This document shows, one piece after another, positions 55,751 to 64,000 of a stretch of 64,000 nucleotides of DNA. Made by a program: the position numbers and the translations under genes. The notes under the pieces are model-generated. The model searched no databases, was not told where the DNA came from, and saw only the letters and a list, made by a program, of their open reading frames with translations. The first letter of the stretch is position 1. Every line of letters starts with the position of its first letter. Source of the stretch: Pseudomonas sp. B21_DOA (GTDB taxonomy: Bacteria; Pseudomonadota; Gammaproteobacteria; Pseudomonadales; Pseudomonadaceae); contig CP086683.1 of the NCBI GenBank assembly GCA_030544685.1, forward strand, positions 2,852,001 to 2,916,000, given 5' to 3'.

Positions 55751-56475
55751 ATGCTGGATCAGCTCGATCCCCGGTCATCAGTGGCGACGATTCCGAGACG
55801 CTGTCGGAAAACGTCTTCCGGCGCATCCAGGCCGCTATCGTCAAAGGCGAGATCGCCCCGGGCAGCAAGATCTCCGAGCCGGAACTGGCGCGCACCTATG
55901 GCATCAGTCGGGGGCCGTTGCGCGAGGCGATCCATCGTCTGGAAGGCCAGCGCCTGCTGGTGCGCGTGCCGCATGTTGGGGCGCGGGTGGTTTCGCTTAG
56001 CCATGCCGAATTGATCGAGCTCTATGAAATCCGCGAATCCCTCGAAGGCATGGCCTGCCGCCTCGCCGCCGAGCGCATGAGCGTCGAGGAGATCGACGAA
56101 CTGCGCCGGGTCCTGGAAACCCACGAGCGCGATGCTGCGTTTCAGGCCGGTGTCGGTTATTACCAGCAGGAAGGCGATTTCGACTTTCATTACCGGATCA
56201 TCCAGGGCAGCGGCAATCGCACGCTGACGCAGATGCTCTGCGGCGAGCTGTATCAACTGGTGCGCATGTACCGCATCCAGTTTTCCACCACGCCGAACCG
56301 CCCGCACCAGGCCTTCGCCGAACACCACCGCATTCTCGATGCGATCGCCGACCGCGACGGCGAGCTCGCGGAATTGTTGATGCGCCGCCACATCGGCGCC
56401 TCGAAACGCAACATCGCCCGTCACTACGAGGACGGCGCCCACAACCAGACAGCCACTGAACGAGGTGATGCATGA
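55751..56475 (+). pseudogene. GntR (FCD) regulator of the 2-methylcitrate operon, frameshifted
   Basis: From ATG 55751 the first frame gives MLDQLDP. A C seems lost from CCCC (55769-55772). The next frame gives VISGDDSETLSENVFRRIQA, the helix-turn-helix GSKISEPELARTYGISRGPL and REAIHRLEGQRLLVRVPHVG, then the FCD effector domain (ELIELYEIRESLEGMACRLA, FDFHYRIIQGSGN, EHHRILDAIADRD) with metal-binding histidines. Repaired, it is about 241 residues. The stop overlaps prpB (ATGA). Confidence 0.88.
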
Positions 56476-57407
56476 CTTCCAACCTGAACACGCCGGGCCA
56501 GCGCTTCCGCGATGCGGTCGCCAGCGAGCATCCTTTGCAAGTGGTCGGCGCGATCAACGCCAACCACGCGCTGCTGGCCAAGCGCGCCGGTTTCAAGGCG
56601 ATCTACCTGTCCGGCGGCGGCGTGGCCGCAGGCTCGCTCGGCGTGCCGGACCTGGGCATCACCGGGCTGGATGATGTGCTCACCGACGTGCGGCGGATTA
56701 CCGATGTCTGCGACCTGCCGCTGCTGGTGGATGTCGACACCGGTTTTGGCTCGTCGGCCTTCAACGTGGCGCGCACGGTCAAGTCGATGATCAAGTTCGG
56801 CGCGGCGGCGATTCACATCGAGGACCAGGTCGGCGCCAAGCGCTGCGGCCATCGCCCCAATAAAGAAATCGTCAGCCAGCAGGAAATGGTCGATCGCATC
56901 AAAGCCGCCGTCGATGCGCGCACCGACGACAGCTTTGTGATCATGGCGCGTACCGATGCGCTCGCAGTGGAAGGGCTGGAATCGGCACTCGATCGCGCGG
57001 CAGCGTGCATCGAGGCCGGCGCCGACATGATCTTCCCCGAAGCGATTACTGAACTGGACATGTACAAGCTGTTCGCCAGTCGCGTAAAAGCGCCGATCCT
57101 GGCCAACATCACCGAATTCGGCGCAACGCCGCTGTACACCACCGAACAACTGGCCGGCGCCGACGTCTCGCTGGTCCTGTACCCGCTGTCGGCGTTCCGC
57201 GCGATGAACAAGGCGGCGGAAAACGTCTACACCGCGATCCGCCGCGATGGCACGCAACAGAATGTCATCGACACCATGCAGACTCGCATGGAGCTCTACG
57301 ATCGTATCGATTACCACACGTTCGAGCAGAAGCTCGATGCGTTGTTTGCACAGAAAAAGGCTGAACAAAACCCTGTGGGAGCGAGCCGGCTCGCGAAGAC
57401 GGACTGA
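56472..57407 (+). CDS. prpB: 2-methylisocitrate lyase with REP-encoded C-terminal tail
   Basis: Cleaves 2-methylisocitrate to pyruvate and succinate. The 311-residue protein has the catalytic loop [10 protein letters not shown] (Cys125), [12 protein letters not shown] and the Mg-binding EDQ. The normal end ([10 protein letters not shown]) is followed by [12 protein letters not shown], the last ten or so residues of which are translated from a REP element starting at 57374. Typical PrpB proteins have about 295-298 residues, so the tail is extra. GAGG lies before ATG 56472. Confidence 0.95.
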   Translation: MTSNLNTPGQRFRDAVASEHPLQVVGAINANHALLAKRAGFKAIYLSGGGVAAGSLGVPDLGITGLDDVLTDVRRITDVCDLPLLVDVDTGFGSSAFNVARTVKSMIKFGAAAIHIEDQVGAKRCGHRPNKEIVSQQEMVDRIKAAVDARTDDSFVIMARTDALAVEGLESALDRAAACIEAGADMIFPEAITELDMYKLFASRVKAPILANITEFGATPLYTTEQLAGADVSLVLYPLSAFRAMNKAAENVYTAIRRDGTQQNVIDTMQTRMELYDRIDYHTFEQKLDALFAQKKAEQNPVGASRLAKTD

Positions 57408-57464
57408 CATCCAAGATTGATGTCGACTGATCCAGCGCTTTCGCGAGCAGGCTCGCTCCCACAA
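57374..57464. repeat. REP pair overlapping the end of prpB
   Basis: TGTGGGAGCGAGCCGGCTCGCGAA (with a GG in place of TG) and TTCGCGAGCAGGCTCGCTCCCACA face each other. The left copy lies inside the prpB reading frame. Confidence 0.92.
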
Positions 57465-57501
57465 GTTTCCCCATACAAATTCAAGAAGATTGGAGAACAC
57501 A

Positions 57502-58629
57502 ATGGCCGAAGCAAAAGTACTCAGTGGCGCCGGGCTCCGGGGTCAGGTCGCCGGGCAAACCGCATTGTCCACCGTGGGCCAGGCCGGGGCCGGGCTGACC
57601 TATCGCGGCTACGACGTGCGTGAACTGGCCGCCGACGCGCAATTTGAAGAAGTCGCCTATCTGCTGCTGTACGGCGAACTGCCGACCAAAGCGCAATTGG
57701 CCGACTATCAGACCAAACTGAGCAAGCTGCGCGACCTGCCGCAAGCTTTGAAGGAAGTACTCGAACGCATTCCCGCCGACGCACATCCGATGGACGTCAT
57801 GCGCACCGGTTGCTCGTTCCTCGGCAACATCGAACCGGAGAACGATTTCTCCGAACAGCGCGACAAGACCGACCGTCTGCTCGCCGCGTTCCCGGCGATC
57901 ATGTGCTACTGGTATCGCTTCAGCCATGACGGCAAACGCATCGATTGCGTCAGCGACGAGCCGACCATCGGTGGCCACTTCCTGCACTTGCTGCACGGCA
58001 AGAAACCGAGCGAATTGCACGTCAAAGTCATGAACGTGTCGCTGATCCTCTACGCCGAACATGAATTCAACGCCTCGACCTTTACCGCGCGTGTTTGCGC
58101 TTCGACCTTGTCGGATCTGTATTCGTGCGTGACCGCGGCCATCGGTTCGCTGCGCGGTCCGTTGCATGGCGGCGCCAACGAAGCGGCGATGGAAATGATC
58201 GAGCGCTTCGCCTCGCCCCAAGAGGCGATCAAAGGCACCCTCGGCATGCTCGAGCGCAAGGACAAGATCATGGGCTTCGGCCACGCGATCTATAAGGACA
58301 GCGACCCGCGCAACGAGGTGATCAAGGGCTGGGCGAAAAAACTTGCGGACGAGGTTGGTGACAAGGTGCTGTTCCCGGTTTCCGAGGCCATCGACAAGAC
58401 CATGTGGGAGCAGAAGAAACTGTTCCCGAATGCCGACTTCTACCATGCCTCGGCGTACCACTTCATGGGCATCCCGACCAAGCTGTTCACGCCGATCTTC
58501 GTCTGCTCGCGCCTGACCGGCTGGGCCGCGCACGTGTTCGAACAACGCGCCAACAACCGCATCATCCGTCCAAGCGCCGAATACACCGGCGTCGAACAGC
58601 GCAAGTTCGTGCCAATCGAACGTCGCTAG
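57502..58629 (+). CDS. prpC: 2-methylcitrate synthase
   Basis: Condenses propionyl-CoA with oxaloacetate. The 375-residue protein belongs to the citrate-synthase family and starts at ATG 57502 with GGAG upstream (AEAKVLSGAGLRGQVAGQTA). GLTYRGYDVRELA is near residue 34. The catalytic His regions are GPLHGGANEAAMEMI and MGFGHAIYKDSDPRN. The end KFVPIERR matches the family. It is third in the operon, separated from prpB by a REP pair. Confidence 0.95.
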   Translation: MAEAKVLSGAGLRGQVAGQTALSTVGQAGAGLTYRGYDVRELAADAQFEEVAYLLLYGELPTKAQLADYQTKLSKLRDLPQALKEVLERIPADAHPMDVMRTGCSFLGNIEPENDFSEQRDKTDRLLAAFPAIMCYWYRFSHDGKRIDCVSDEPTIGGHFLHLLHGKKPSELHVKVMNVSLILYAEHEFNASTFTARVCASTLSDLYSCVTAAIGSLRGPLHGGANEAAMEMIERFASPQEAIKGTLGMLERKDKIMGFGHAIYKDSDPRNEVIKGWAKKLADEVGDKVLFPVSEAIDKTMWEQKKLFPNADFYHASAYHFMGIPTKLFTPIFVCSRLTGWAAHVFEQRANNRIIRPSAEYTGVEQRKFVPIERR

Positions 58630-58673
58630 TGGGTGAGTGTGAAACACGGGTAGCTGGATAAACCGGTAACCAA

Positions 58674-58700
58674 TGTGGGAGCGGGCAAGCCCCTCCCACA
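58674..58700. repeat. REP-like palindrome between prpC and acnD
   Basis: TGTGGGAGCGGGCAAG and its partner CCCCTCCCACA form a short stem, a diverged relative of the main REP family. Confidence 0.7.
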
Positions 58701-58772
58701 GTTGACCGAGTCCACTTCAGTGCCGGTGTAACGCCCATCACTTGTAATCACCGTGACCCGAGTCCTGACCCG

Positions 58773-61367
58773 ATGAACACAGAATTCCGCAAGAACCTGC
58801 CCGGCACGCCGCTGGATTACTTCGACAGCCGCGCGGCGGTCGAGGCGATTGCGCCTGGCAGCTACGACACCCTGCCGTACACCTCCCGCGTGCTGGCGGA
58901 AAACCTCGTGCGTCGCTGCGACCCGGCCACGCTCACCGATTCGCTGAAGCAACTGATCGAGCGCAAACGCGATCTGGATTTCCCGTGGTTCCCGGCGCGG
59001 GTGGTCTGCCATGACATCCTCGGCCAGACCGCGCTGGTCGACCTCGCTGGCCTGCGTGACGCCATCGCTTTGCAGGGCGGCGACCCGGCGCAGGTCAACC
59101 CGGTGGTGCCGACGCAGTTGATCGTCGACCACTCGCTGGCCGTTGAGGCGGGCGGTTTCGATGCCCAAGCCTTCGAGAAGAACCGCGCCATAGAAGACCG
59201 CCGCAACGAAGACCGTTTCCACTTCATCAACTGGACCAAAAAGGCTTTCAAGAACGTCGATGTGATCCCGCCGGGCAACGGCATCATGCACCAGATCAAC
59301 CTGGAGAAAATGTCGCCGGTGATTCAGGTGCGCGAAGGCGTGGCGTTCCCCGACACCTGCGTCGGCACCGACAGCCACACGCCGCACGTCGATGCGCTGG
59401 GCGTGATCGCCATCGGTGTCGGCGGCCTCGAAGCCGAAAGTGTGATGCTCGGCCGCGCGTCGTGGATGCGCCTGCCGGAAAGCGTCGGCGTCGAACTGAC
59501 CGGCAAGCTGCAACCGGGCATCACCGCCACCGACATGGTCCTGGCCCTGACCGAATACCTGCGCAAACAGAAAGTCGTCGGTGCCTGGCTGGAGTTCTTC
59601 GGCGAAGGTGCAGCAGCGCTGACCCTCGGCGATCGCGCGACCATCTCCAACATGGCCCCGGAATACGGCGCCACGGCGGCGATGTTCTACATCGACCAGC
59701 AGACCATCGATTACCTGAAACTGACCGGTCGTGAAGACCAGCAGGTTCAACTGGTCGAGCAGTACGCCAAGCTCACCGGCCTGTGGGCTGACAGCCTGAT
59801 AGGCGCGCAATACGAGCGCGGGCTGACCTTCGATTTGTCTTCGGTGGTGCGCAACATGGCCGGGCCGAGCAACCCGCACGCCCGCGTCGCGGTGTCCGAT
59901 CTGGCGGCCAAAGGCATCTCCGGCCAATGGGATGACGTGCCGGGGCAAATGCCCGATGGCGCAGTGATCATCGCCGCTATCACCAGTTGCACCAACACCA
60001 GCAACCCACGCAACGTCATCGCCGCCGGCCTCTTGGCGCGCAATGCCAACCAGCTCGGCCTGACCCGCAAGCCGTGGGTGAAATCTTCGCTGGCGCCGGG
60101 TTCGAAAACCGTGGCGCTGTACCTCGACGAAGCGGGGCTGACCACTGAGCTGGAACAGCTCGGTTTCGGCGTTGTGGCATTTGCCTGCACCACTTGCAAC
60201 GGCATGTCCGGCGCCCTCGATCCGGTGATCCAGCAAGAGATCATTAACCGCGATCTGTATGCCACCGCCGTGCTTTCCGGCAACCGCAACTTCGACGGGC
60301 GCATTCACCCGTACGCCAAACAGGCATTCCTCGCCTCGCCGCCGCTGGTGGTTGCCTACGCGATCGCCGGGACCATCCGTTTCGATATCGAGAAGGATGT
60401 GCTGGGCGTGGTCGATGGTCGGGAAATTCGCCTGAAAGACATTTGGCCGAGCGATGAAGAAATCGATGCGGTGGTGAAATCTTCGGTCAAGCCCGAGCAG
60501 TTCCGTCAGGTCTACATTCCGATGTTCGCCGTGCATGAAGACACCGGGCCGAAAGTCGCGCCGCTGTATGACTGGCGCGAGATGAGCACCTACATCCGCC
60601 GTCCGCCGTACTGGGAAGGCGCACTGGCCGGCGCCCGTCCATTGAAGGGCATGCGCCCGCTGGCGGTGCTGCCGGACAACATCACCACTGATCACCTGTC
60701 GCCATCGAACGCGATCATGCTCGACAGCGCCGCCGGCGAATACCTGGCGAAAATGGGCCTGCCGGAAGAGGACTTCAACTCCTACGCCACCCACCGTGGC
60801 GATCACCTGACCGCCCAGCGCGCAACGTTCGCCAATCCGAAGCTGTTCAACGAAATGGTCGTGGAAAACGGCAAGGTCAAGCAGGGTTCGCTGGCGCGCG
60901 TCGAGCCGGAAGGCCAGGTCATGCGCATGTGGGAAGCGATCGAAACCTACATGCAGCGCAAGCAGCCGCTGATCATCATTGCCGGCGCCGATTACGGTCA
61001 GGGTTCCTCCCGTGACTGGGCGGCGAAAGGCGTACGCCTGGCCGGTGTCGAGGCGATTGCCGCTGAAGGGTTCGAGCGTATTCACCGCACCAACCTGGTG
61101 GGCATGGGCGTGTTGCCGCTGGAATTCAAACCCGGCACCAATCGCCACACCCTGGCCATCGATGGTAGCGAAACCTACGACGTGATCGGCGAGCGCAAGC
61201 CGCGCGCGGATCTGACGCTGGTGATCAACCGCAAGAATGGCGAGCGCGTCGAAGTGCCGGTGACCTGCCGCCTCGATACCGCTGAAGAAGTGTCGATCTA
61301 CGAGGCCGGCGGCGTGTTGCAGCGCTTCGCACAGGACTTCCTCGAAGAGTCGGCGGTTGCCGTTTAA
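58773..61367 (+). CDS. acnD: Fe/S-dependent 2-methylcitrate dehydratase
   Basis: An aconitase-family enzyme of the AcnD type that, with PrpF, dehydrates 2-methylcitrate. The 864-residue protein starts MNTEFRKNLPGTPLDYFDSR. The iron-sulfur cysteines are in AAITSCTNTSNPRNVIAAG and FACTTCNGMSGAL. The swivelling C-terminal domain has GADYGQGSSRDWAAKGVRL. Length is typical of AcnD. It precedes prpF, its known partner. Confidence 0.95.
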   Translation: MNTEFRKNLPGTPLDYFDSRAAVEAIAPGSYDTLPYTSRVLAENLVRRCDPATLTDSLKQLIERKRDLDFPWFPARVVCHDILGQTALVDLAGLRDAIALQGGDPAQVNPVVPTQLIVDHSLAVEAGGFDAQAFEKNRAIEDRRNEDRFHFINWTKKAFKNVDVIPPGNGIMHQINLEKMSPVIQVREGVAFPDTCVGTDSHTPHVDALGVIAIGVGGLEAESVMLGRASWMRLPESVGVELTGKLQPGITATDMVLALTEYLRKQKVVGAWLEFFGEGAAALTLGDRATISNMAPEYGATAAMFYIDQQTIDYLKLTGREDQQVQLVEQYAKLTGLWADSLIGAQYERGLTFDLSSVVRNMAGPSNPHARVAVSDLAAKGISGQWDDVPGQMPDGAVIIAAITSCTNTSNPRNVIAAGLLARNANQLGLTRKPWVKSSLAPGSKTVALYLDEAGLTTELEQLGFGVVAFACTTCNGMSGALDPVIQQEIINRDLYATAVLSGNRNFDGRIHPYAKQAFLASPPLVVAYAIAGTIRFDIEKDVLGVVDGREIRLKDIWPSDEEIDAVVKSSVKPEQFRQVYIPMFAVHEDTGPKVAPLYDWREMSTYIRRPPYWEGALAGARPLKGMRPLAVLPDNITTDHLSPSNAIMLDSAAGEYLAKMGLPEEDFNSYATHRGDHLTAQRATFANPKLFNEMVVENGKVKQGSLARVEPEGQVMRMWEAIETYMQRKQPLIIIAGADYGQGSSRDWAAKGVRLAGVEAIAAEGFERIHRTNLVGMGVLPLEFKPGTNRHTLAIDGSETYDVIGERKPRADLTLVINRKNGERVEVPVTCRLDTAEEVSIYEAGGVLQRFAQDFLEESAVAV

Positions 61368-61421
61368 ATCAACTGATGTGGGCATGGGATTTCAAGTCCT
61401 ATGCTTTCGGTAAGGAGCAAT

Positions 61422-62610
61422 ATGGCTCACGCACCACAAATCAAGATCCCCGCCACCTACATGCGCGGCGGCACCAGCAAAGGCGTGTTCTTCAGCCTCA
61501 CGGATCTGCCCGAAGCCGCGCAGGTTCCAGGCCCGGCCCGCGATGCTTTATTGCTGCGGGTGATCGGCAGCCCCGACCCGTACGACAAGCAGATCGACGG
61601 CATGGGCGGCGCGACGTCGAGCACCAGCAAAACCGTGATCCTGTCGAAAAGCACCCGTGCCGATCACGACGTCGACTACCTGTTCGGTCAGGTCTCGATC
61701 GACAAGCCGTTCGTCGACTGGAGCGGCAATTGCGGCAACCTCTCGGCGGCGGTCGGTTCGTTCGCCATCAGCAACGGTCTGGTCGACGCCAGCCGCATCC
61801 CGGACAACGGTGTTGCGGTGGTGCGCGTGTGGCAGGCCAACATCGGCAAAACGATTATTGCCCACGTGCCGATCACCGATGGCGAAGTGCAGGAAACCGG
61901 TGATTTCGAGCTCGACGGCGTGACCTTTCCGGCGGCCGAAGTGCAAGTGGAATTCATGGAGCCGGCGGCGGAAGAAGAGGGCGGTGGTGGCTCGATGTTC
62001 CCTACCGGCAATCTGGTCGATGAGCTGGAAGTGCCGGGTGTCGGCACGTTCAAGGCGACCATGATCAACGCCGGGATCCCGACGATCTTCGTCAACGCCG
62101 AAGACATCGGCTACACCGGCACCGAACTCCAGGGCGCGATCAACGGCGATCCGCAAGCACTGCTGATGTTCGAGACGATTCGTGCCTACGGTGCGTTGCG
62201 CATGGGCCTGATCGCCAATCTGGAAGAAGCCGCCAAGCGGCAGCACACGCCGAAAGTCGCATTCGTTGCCAAACCTGCGGATTACGTGGCGTCGAGTGGC
62301 AAAGCGATCGCTGCTGGTGACGTGGATCTGCTGGTGCGCGCGTTGTCGATGGGCAAGCTGCACCACGCAATGATGGGCACGGCGGCAGTGGCGATCGGCA
62401 CGGCGGCAGCTATTTCCGGGACGTTGGTCAATCTTGCGGCGGGGGCGTTGAACGCAATGCGGTGCGTTTCGGGCATCCGTCCGGGACGTTGCGCGTGGGC
62501 GCTGAGGCGACGCTGGAGAATGGCGAGTGGATGGTGAAAAAGCCATCATGAGCCGCAGTGCGCGGGTGCTCATGGAAGGTTACGTCCGCGTGCCCGGTGA
62601 TTGCTTTTAA
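61422..62610 (+). pseudogene. prpF: 2-methylaconitate cis-trans isomerase, two frameshifts
   Basis: Isomerises the 2-methylaconitate made by AcnD. From ATG 61422 (AAGGAG upstream) the protein reads MAHAPQIKIPATYMRGGTSK, then WSGNCGNLSAAVGSFAI and EEGGGGSMFPTGN. One G seems lost from GGGGG at 62441-62445, after which ERNAVRFGHPSGTLRVGAEA follows; one A seems lost at 62537-62541 (GTGAAAAAGCC), after which IMSRSARVLMEGYVRVPGDC ends at 62610. Repaired, it is 396 residues, normal for PrpF. Confidence 0.92.
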
Positions 62611-62626
62611 GCAACAGCAATATCCC

Positions 62627-62716
62627 TGTGGGAGCGAGCCTGCTCGCGAAAGCGATGCATCAGACATGCAAATGTTGACTGACACTCAGCCTTCGCGAGC
62701 AGGCTCGCTCCCACTG
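62627..62716. repeat. REP pair between prpF and prpD
   Basis: TGTGGGAGCGAGCCTGCTCGCGAA and TTCGCGAGCAGGCTCGCTCCCAC across about 45 bases. Confidence 0.92.
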
Positions 62717-62796
62717 TGGATTGCATTTCAATCATAAGAAATCGTTAGCCCTGAACCGAGGTCCCATCAACGAACCACTTCACGAGTGAATCGAAC

Positions 62797-64000
62797 ATGA
62801 GCGCCAACGTCGACCTGAACAATCGCCCCGATTACGACGCAGTCCTGCAGGACATCGCCGACTACGTCCTCACCTTCAAGCCCGACTCCGCCGAGGCGCT
62901 GGACACCGCGCGCAATTGCCTGATCGATACGCTGGGCTGCGGCTTGCTGGCCCTGCGTTTCCCCGAATGCACGAAACACCTTGGCCCGCTCGTCGAGGGC
63001 ACGGTTGTACCGTTCGGTGCACGAGTGCCGGGCACCAGTTATCGTCTCGACCCGGTCAAAGCCGCGTGGGATATCGGCTGCATCGTCCGCTGGCTCGACT
63101 ATAACGACACCTGGCTCGCCGCCGAGTGGGGCCATCCGTCGGACAACCTCGGCGCCATCCTCGCCGTTGCCGATCACCTGTCGCAAAAACGCGTCGCCAA
63201 TGGTGAGGCGCCGCTGACGGTCCGCGATGTGCTGGAAGCGATGATCATTGCCCACGAGATTCAAGGCGTGATCGCCTTGGAAAACTCCTTCAACCGGGTA
63301 GGACTCGATCACGTCATTCTGGTGAAAGTCGCATCAACTGCCGTCAGCGCCCGACTGATGGGCGCCAATCGCGAGCAGCTGTTGTCGGCACTGTCCCACG
63401 CCTTCGCCGATGGTCAGGCATTGCGCACTTATCGGCATGCGCCGAACGCCGGCTCGCGCAAATCCTGGGCGGCGGGGATGCGGCGAGTCGTGGCGTAAGG
63501 CTGGCCGACATCGCCATGCGCGGCGAGATGGGTATTCCCGGTGTGTTGAGCGCGAAGCAGTGGGGCTTCTATGAGGTATCGTTCAGCCATACCAACAATG
63601 ATCTGGCGCTGAAACCCGAGGACAAGCGCGCTTTCAGCTTTTCCCGGCCGTTCGGCAGTTACGTGATGGAAAACGTGCTATTCAAGATCAGCTTCCCCGC
63701 CGAATTCCATGCGCAGACCGCCTGCGAGGCGGCGGTGACCTTGCATCCGCTGGTGCGCAATCGCCTGCATGAGATCGACCGCATCGTCATTACCACCCAT
63801 GAATCGGCGATCCGCATCATTTCCAAGGTCGGCCCGCTGGCGAACGCCGCCGACCGCGATCATTGCCTGCAATACATGACCGCCGTGCCGCTGGCTTTCG
63901 GCAATCTGATAGCCGAGCACTACGAAGACGACTTCCACAACGCGCACCCGATCATCGATGTGCTGCGCGAAAAAATGCTCATCGTCGAAGAACCGCGCTT
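62797..64000 (+). pseudogene. prpD: 2-methylcitrate dehydratase, frameshifted and cut by the right edge
   Basis: PrpD dehydrates 2-methylcitrate without an iron-sulfur cluster. From ATG 62797: [40 protein letters not shown] and [19 protein letters not shown], as in the MmgE/PrpD family. One G seems lost from GGGG at 63474-63477. The second frame gives [20 protein letters not shown] and [20 protein letters not shown] and stays open to base 64000. About 400 of the roughly 494 residues are present. Confidence 0.92.

Noticed and set aside
58626..61385. Very long minus-strand open frame opposite acnD (and similar ones at 46460-48580, 40331-41902 and 11562-12878)
   Set aside because: These are shadows of high-G+C codon use. 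They lack ribosome sites and family features, while the opposite strand encodes well-known proteins with all motifs.

Overview
The window is chromosomal DNA of a Pseudomonas, most likely of the P. fluorescens group. The evidence is high G+C coding sequence, many copies of a 5'-GTGGGAGCGAGCCTGCTCGC-type REP palindrome between genes, and typical Pseudomonas gene orders (mtnB-mtnD-mtnC; GntR-prpB-prpC-acnD-prpF-prpD). No prophage, insertion sequence, CRISPR array or origin was seen.

Layout. 1-4.6 kb: partial hypothetical gene, LysE exporter, NCS2 purine-type permease, MarR regulator, PLP aminotransferase. 4.6-11.7 kb: glutaredoxin-like gene, folE, smrB-like, isochorismatase-like hydrolase, prmB, alpha/beta hydrolase, aroC (an E. 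coli-like smrB/prmB/aroC neighbourhood). 11.7-14.9 kb: MFS transporter and methionine-salvage genes. 15-21.2 kb: DUF3509-type protein, acyl-CoA synthetase, ankyrin protein, small proteins, speE, RraB-like protein. 21.3-24.9 kb: ATP-grasp / alpha-E / transglutaminase operon. 25-33.4 kb: cytochrome c, a 31-residue membrane protein, thiolase plus multifunctional beta-oxidation gene, amidotransferase, CorA-type transporter, acyltransferase, crotonase. 33.6-43.4 kb: an accessory stretch beginning at tRNA-Ser(GGA), with a propeller-like protein coupled to cysC, two glycine-zipper paralogues, and a large Rhs protein with a ParB-like toxin tip and overlapping immunity-type gene. 43.5-52 kb: HAD hydrolase, SDR/LysR pair, hydantoin racemase plus NCS1 permease, cysH, thrH, pabB. 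52.2-55.4 kb: glutamate-ligase-like / inactive transglutaminase / retropepsin-like operon. 55.6-64 kb: the 2-methylcitrate (propionate) operon, cut by the right edge.

Caution on quality. I found 20 frameshifts in genes that should be intact. Nearly all fit loss of one base, most often from a homopolymer run. This looks like assembly error, not gene decay, so the affected loci are described as whole genes with the break marked, and their pseudogene type refers to this sequence only.

The most interesting parts are the Rhs toxin/immunity pair, the CysC island next to tRNA-Ser, two separate amidoligase/transglutaminase operons, a prpB gene whose C-terminus is encoded by a REP element, Crc/Hfq-type leader motifs including an identical 15-mer in front of two unrelated genes, and two candidate small RNAs.
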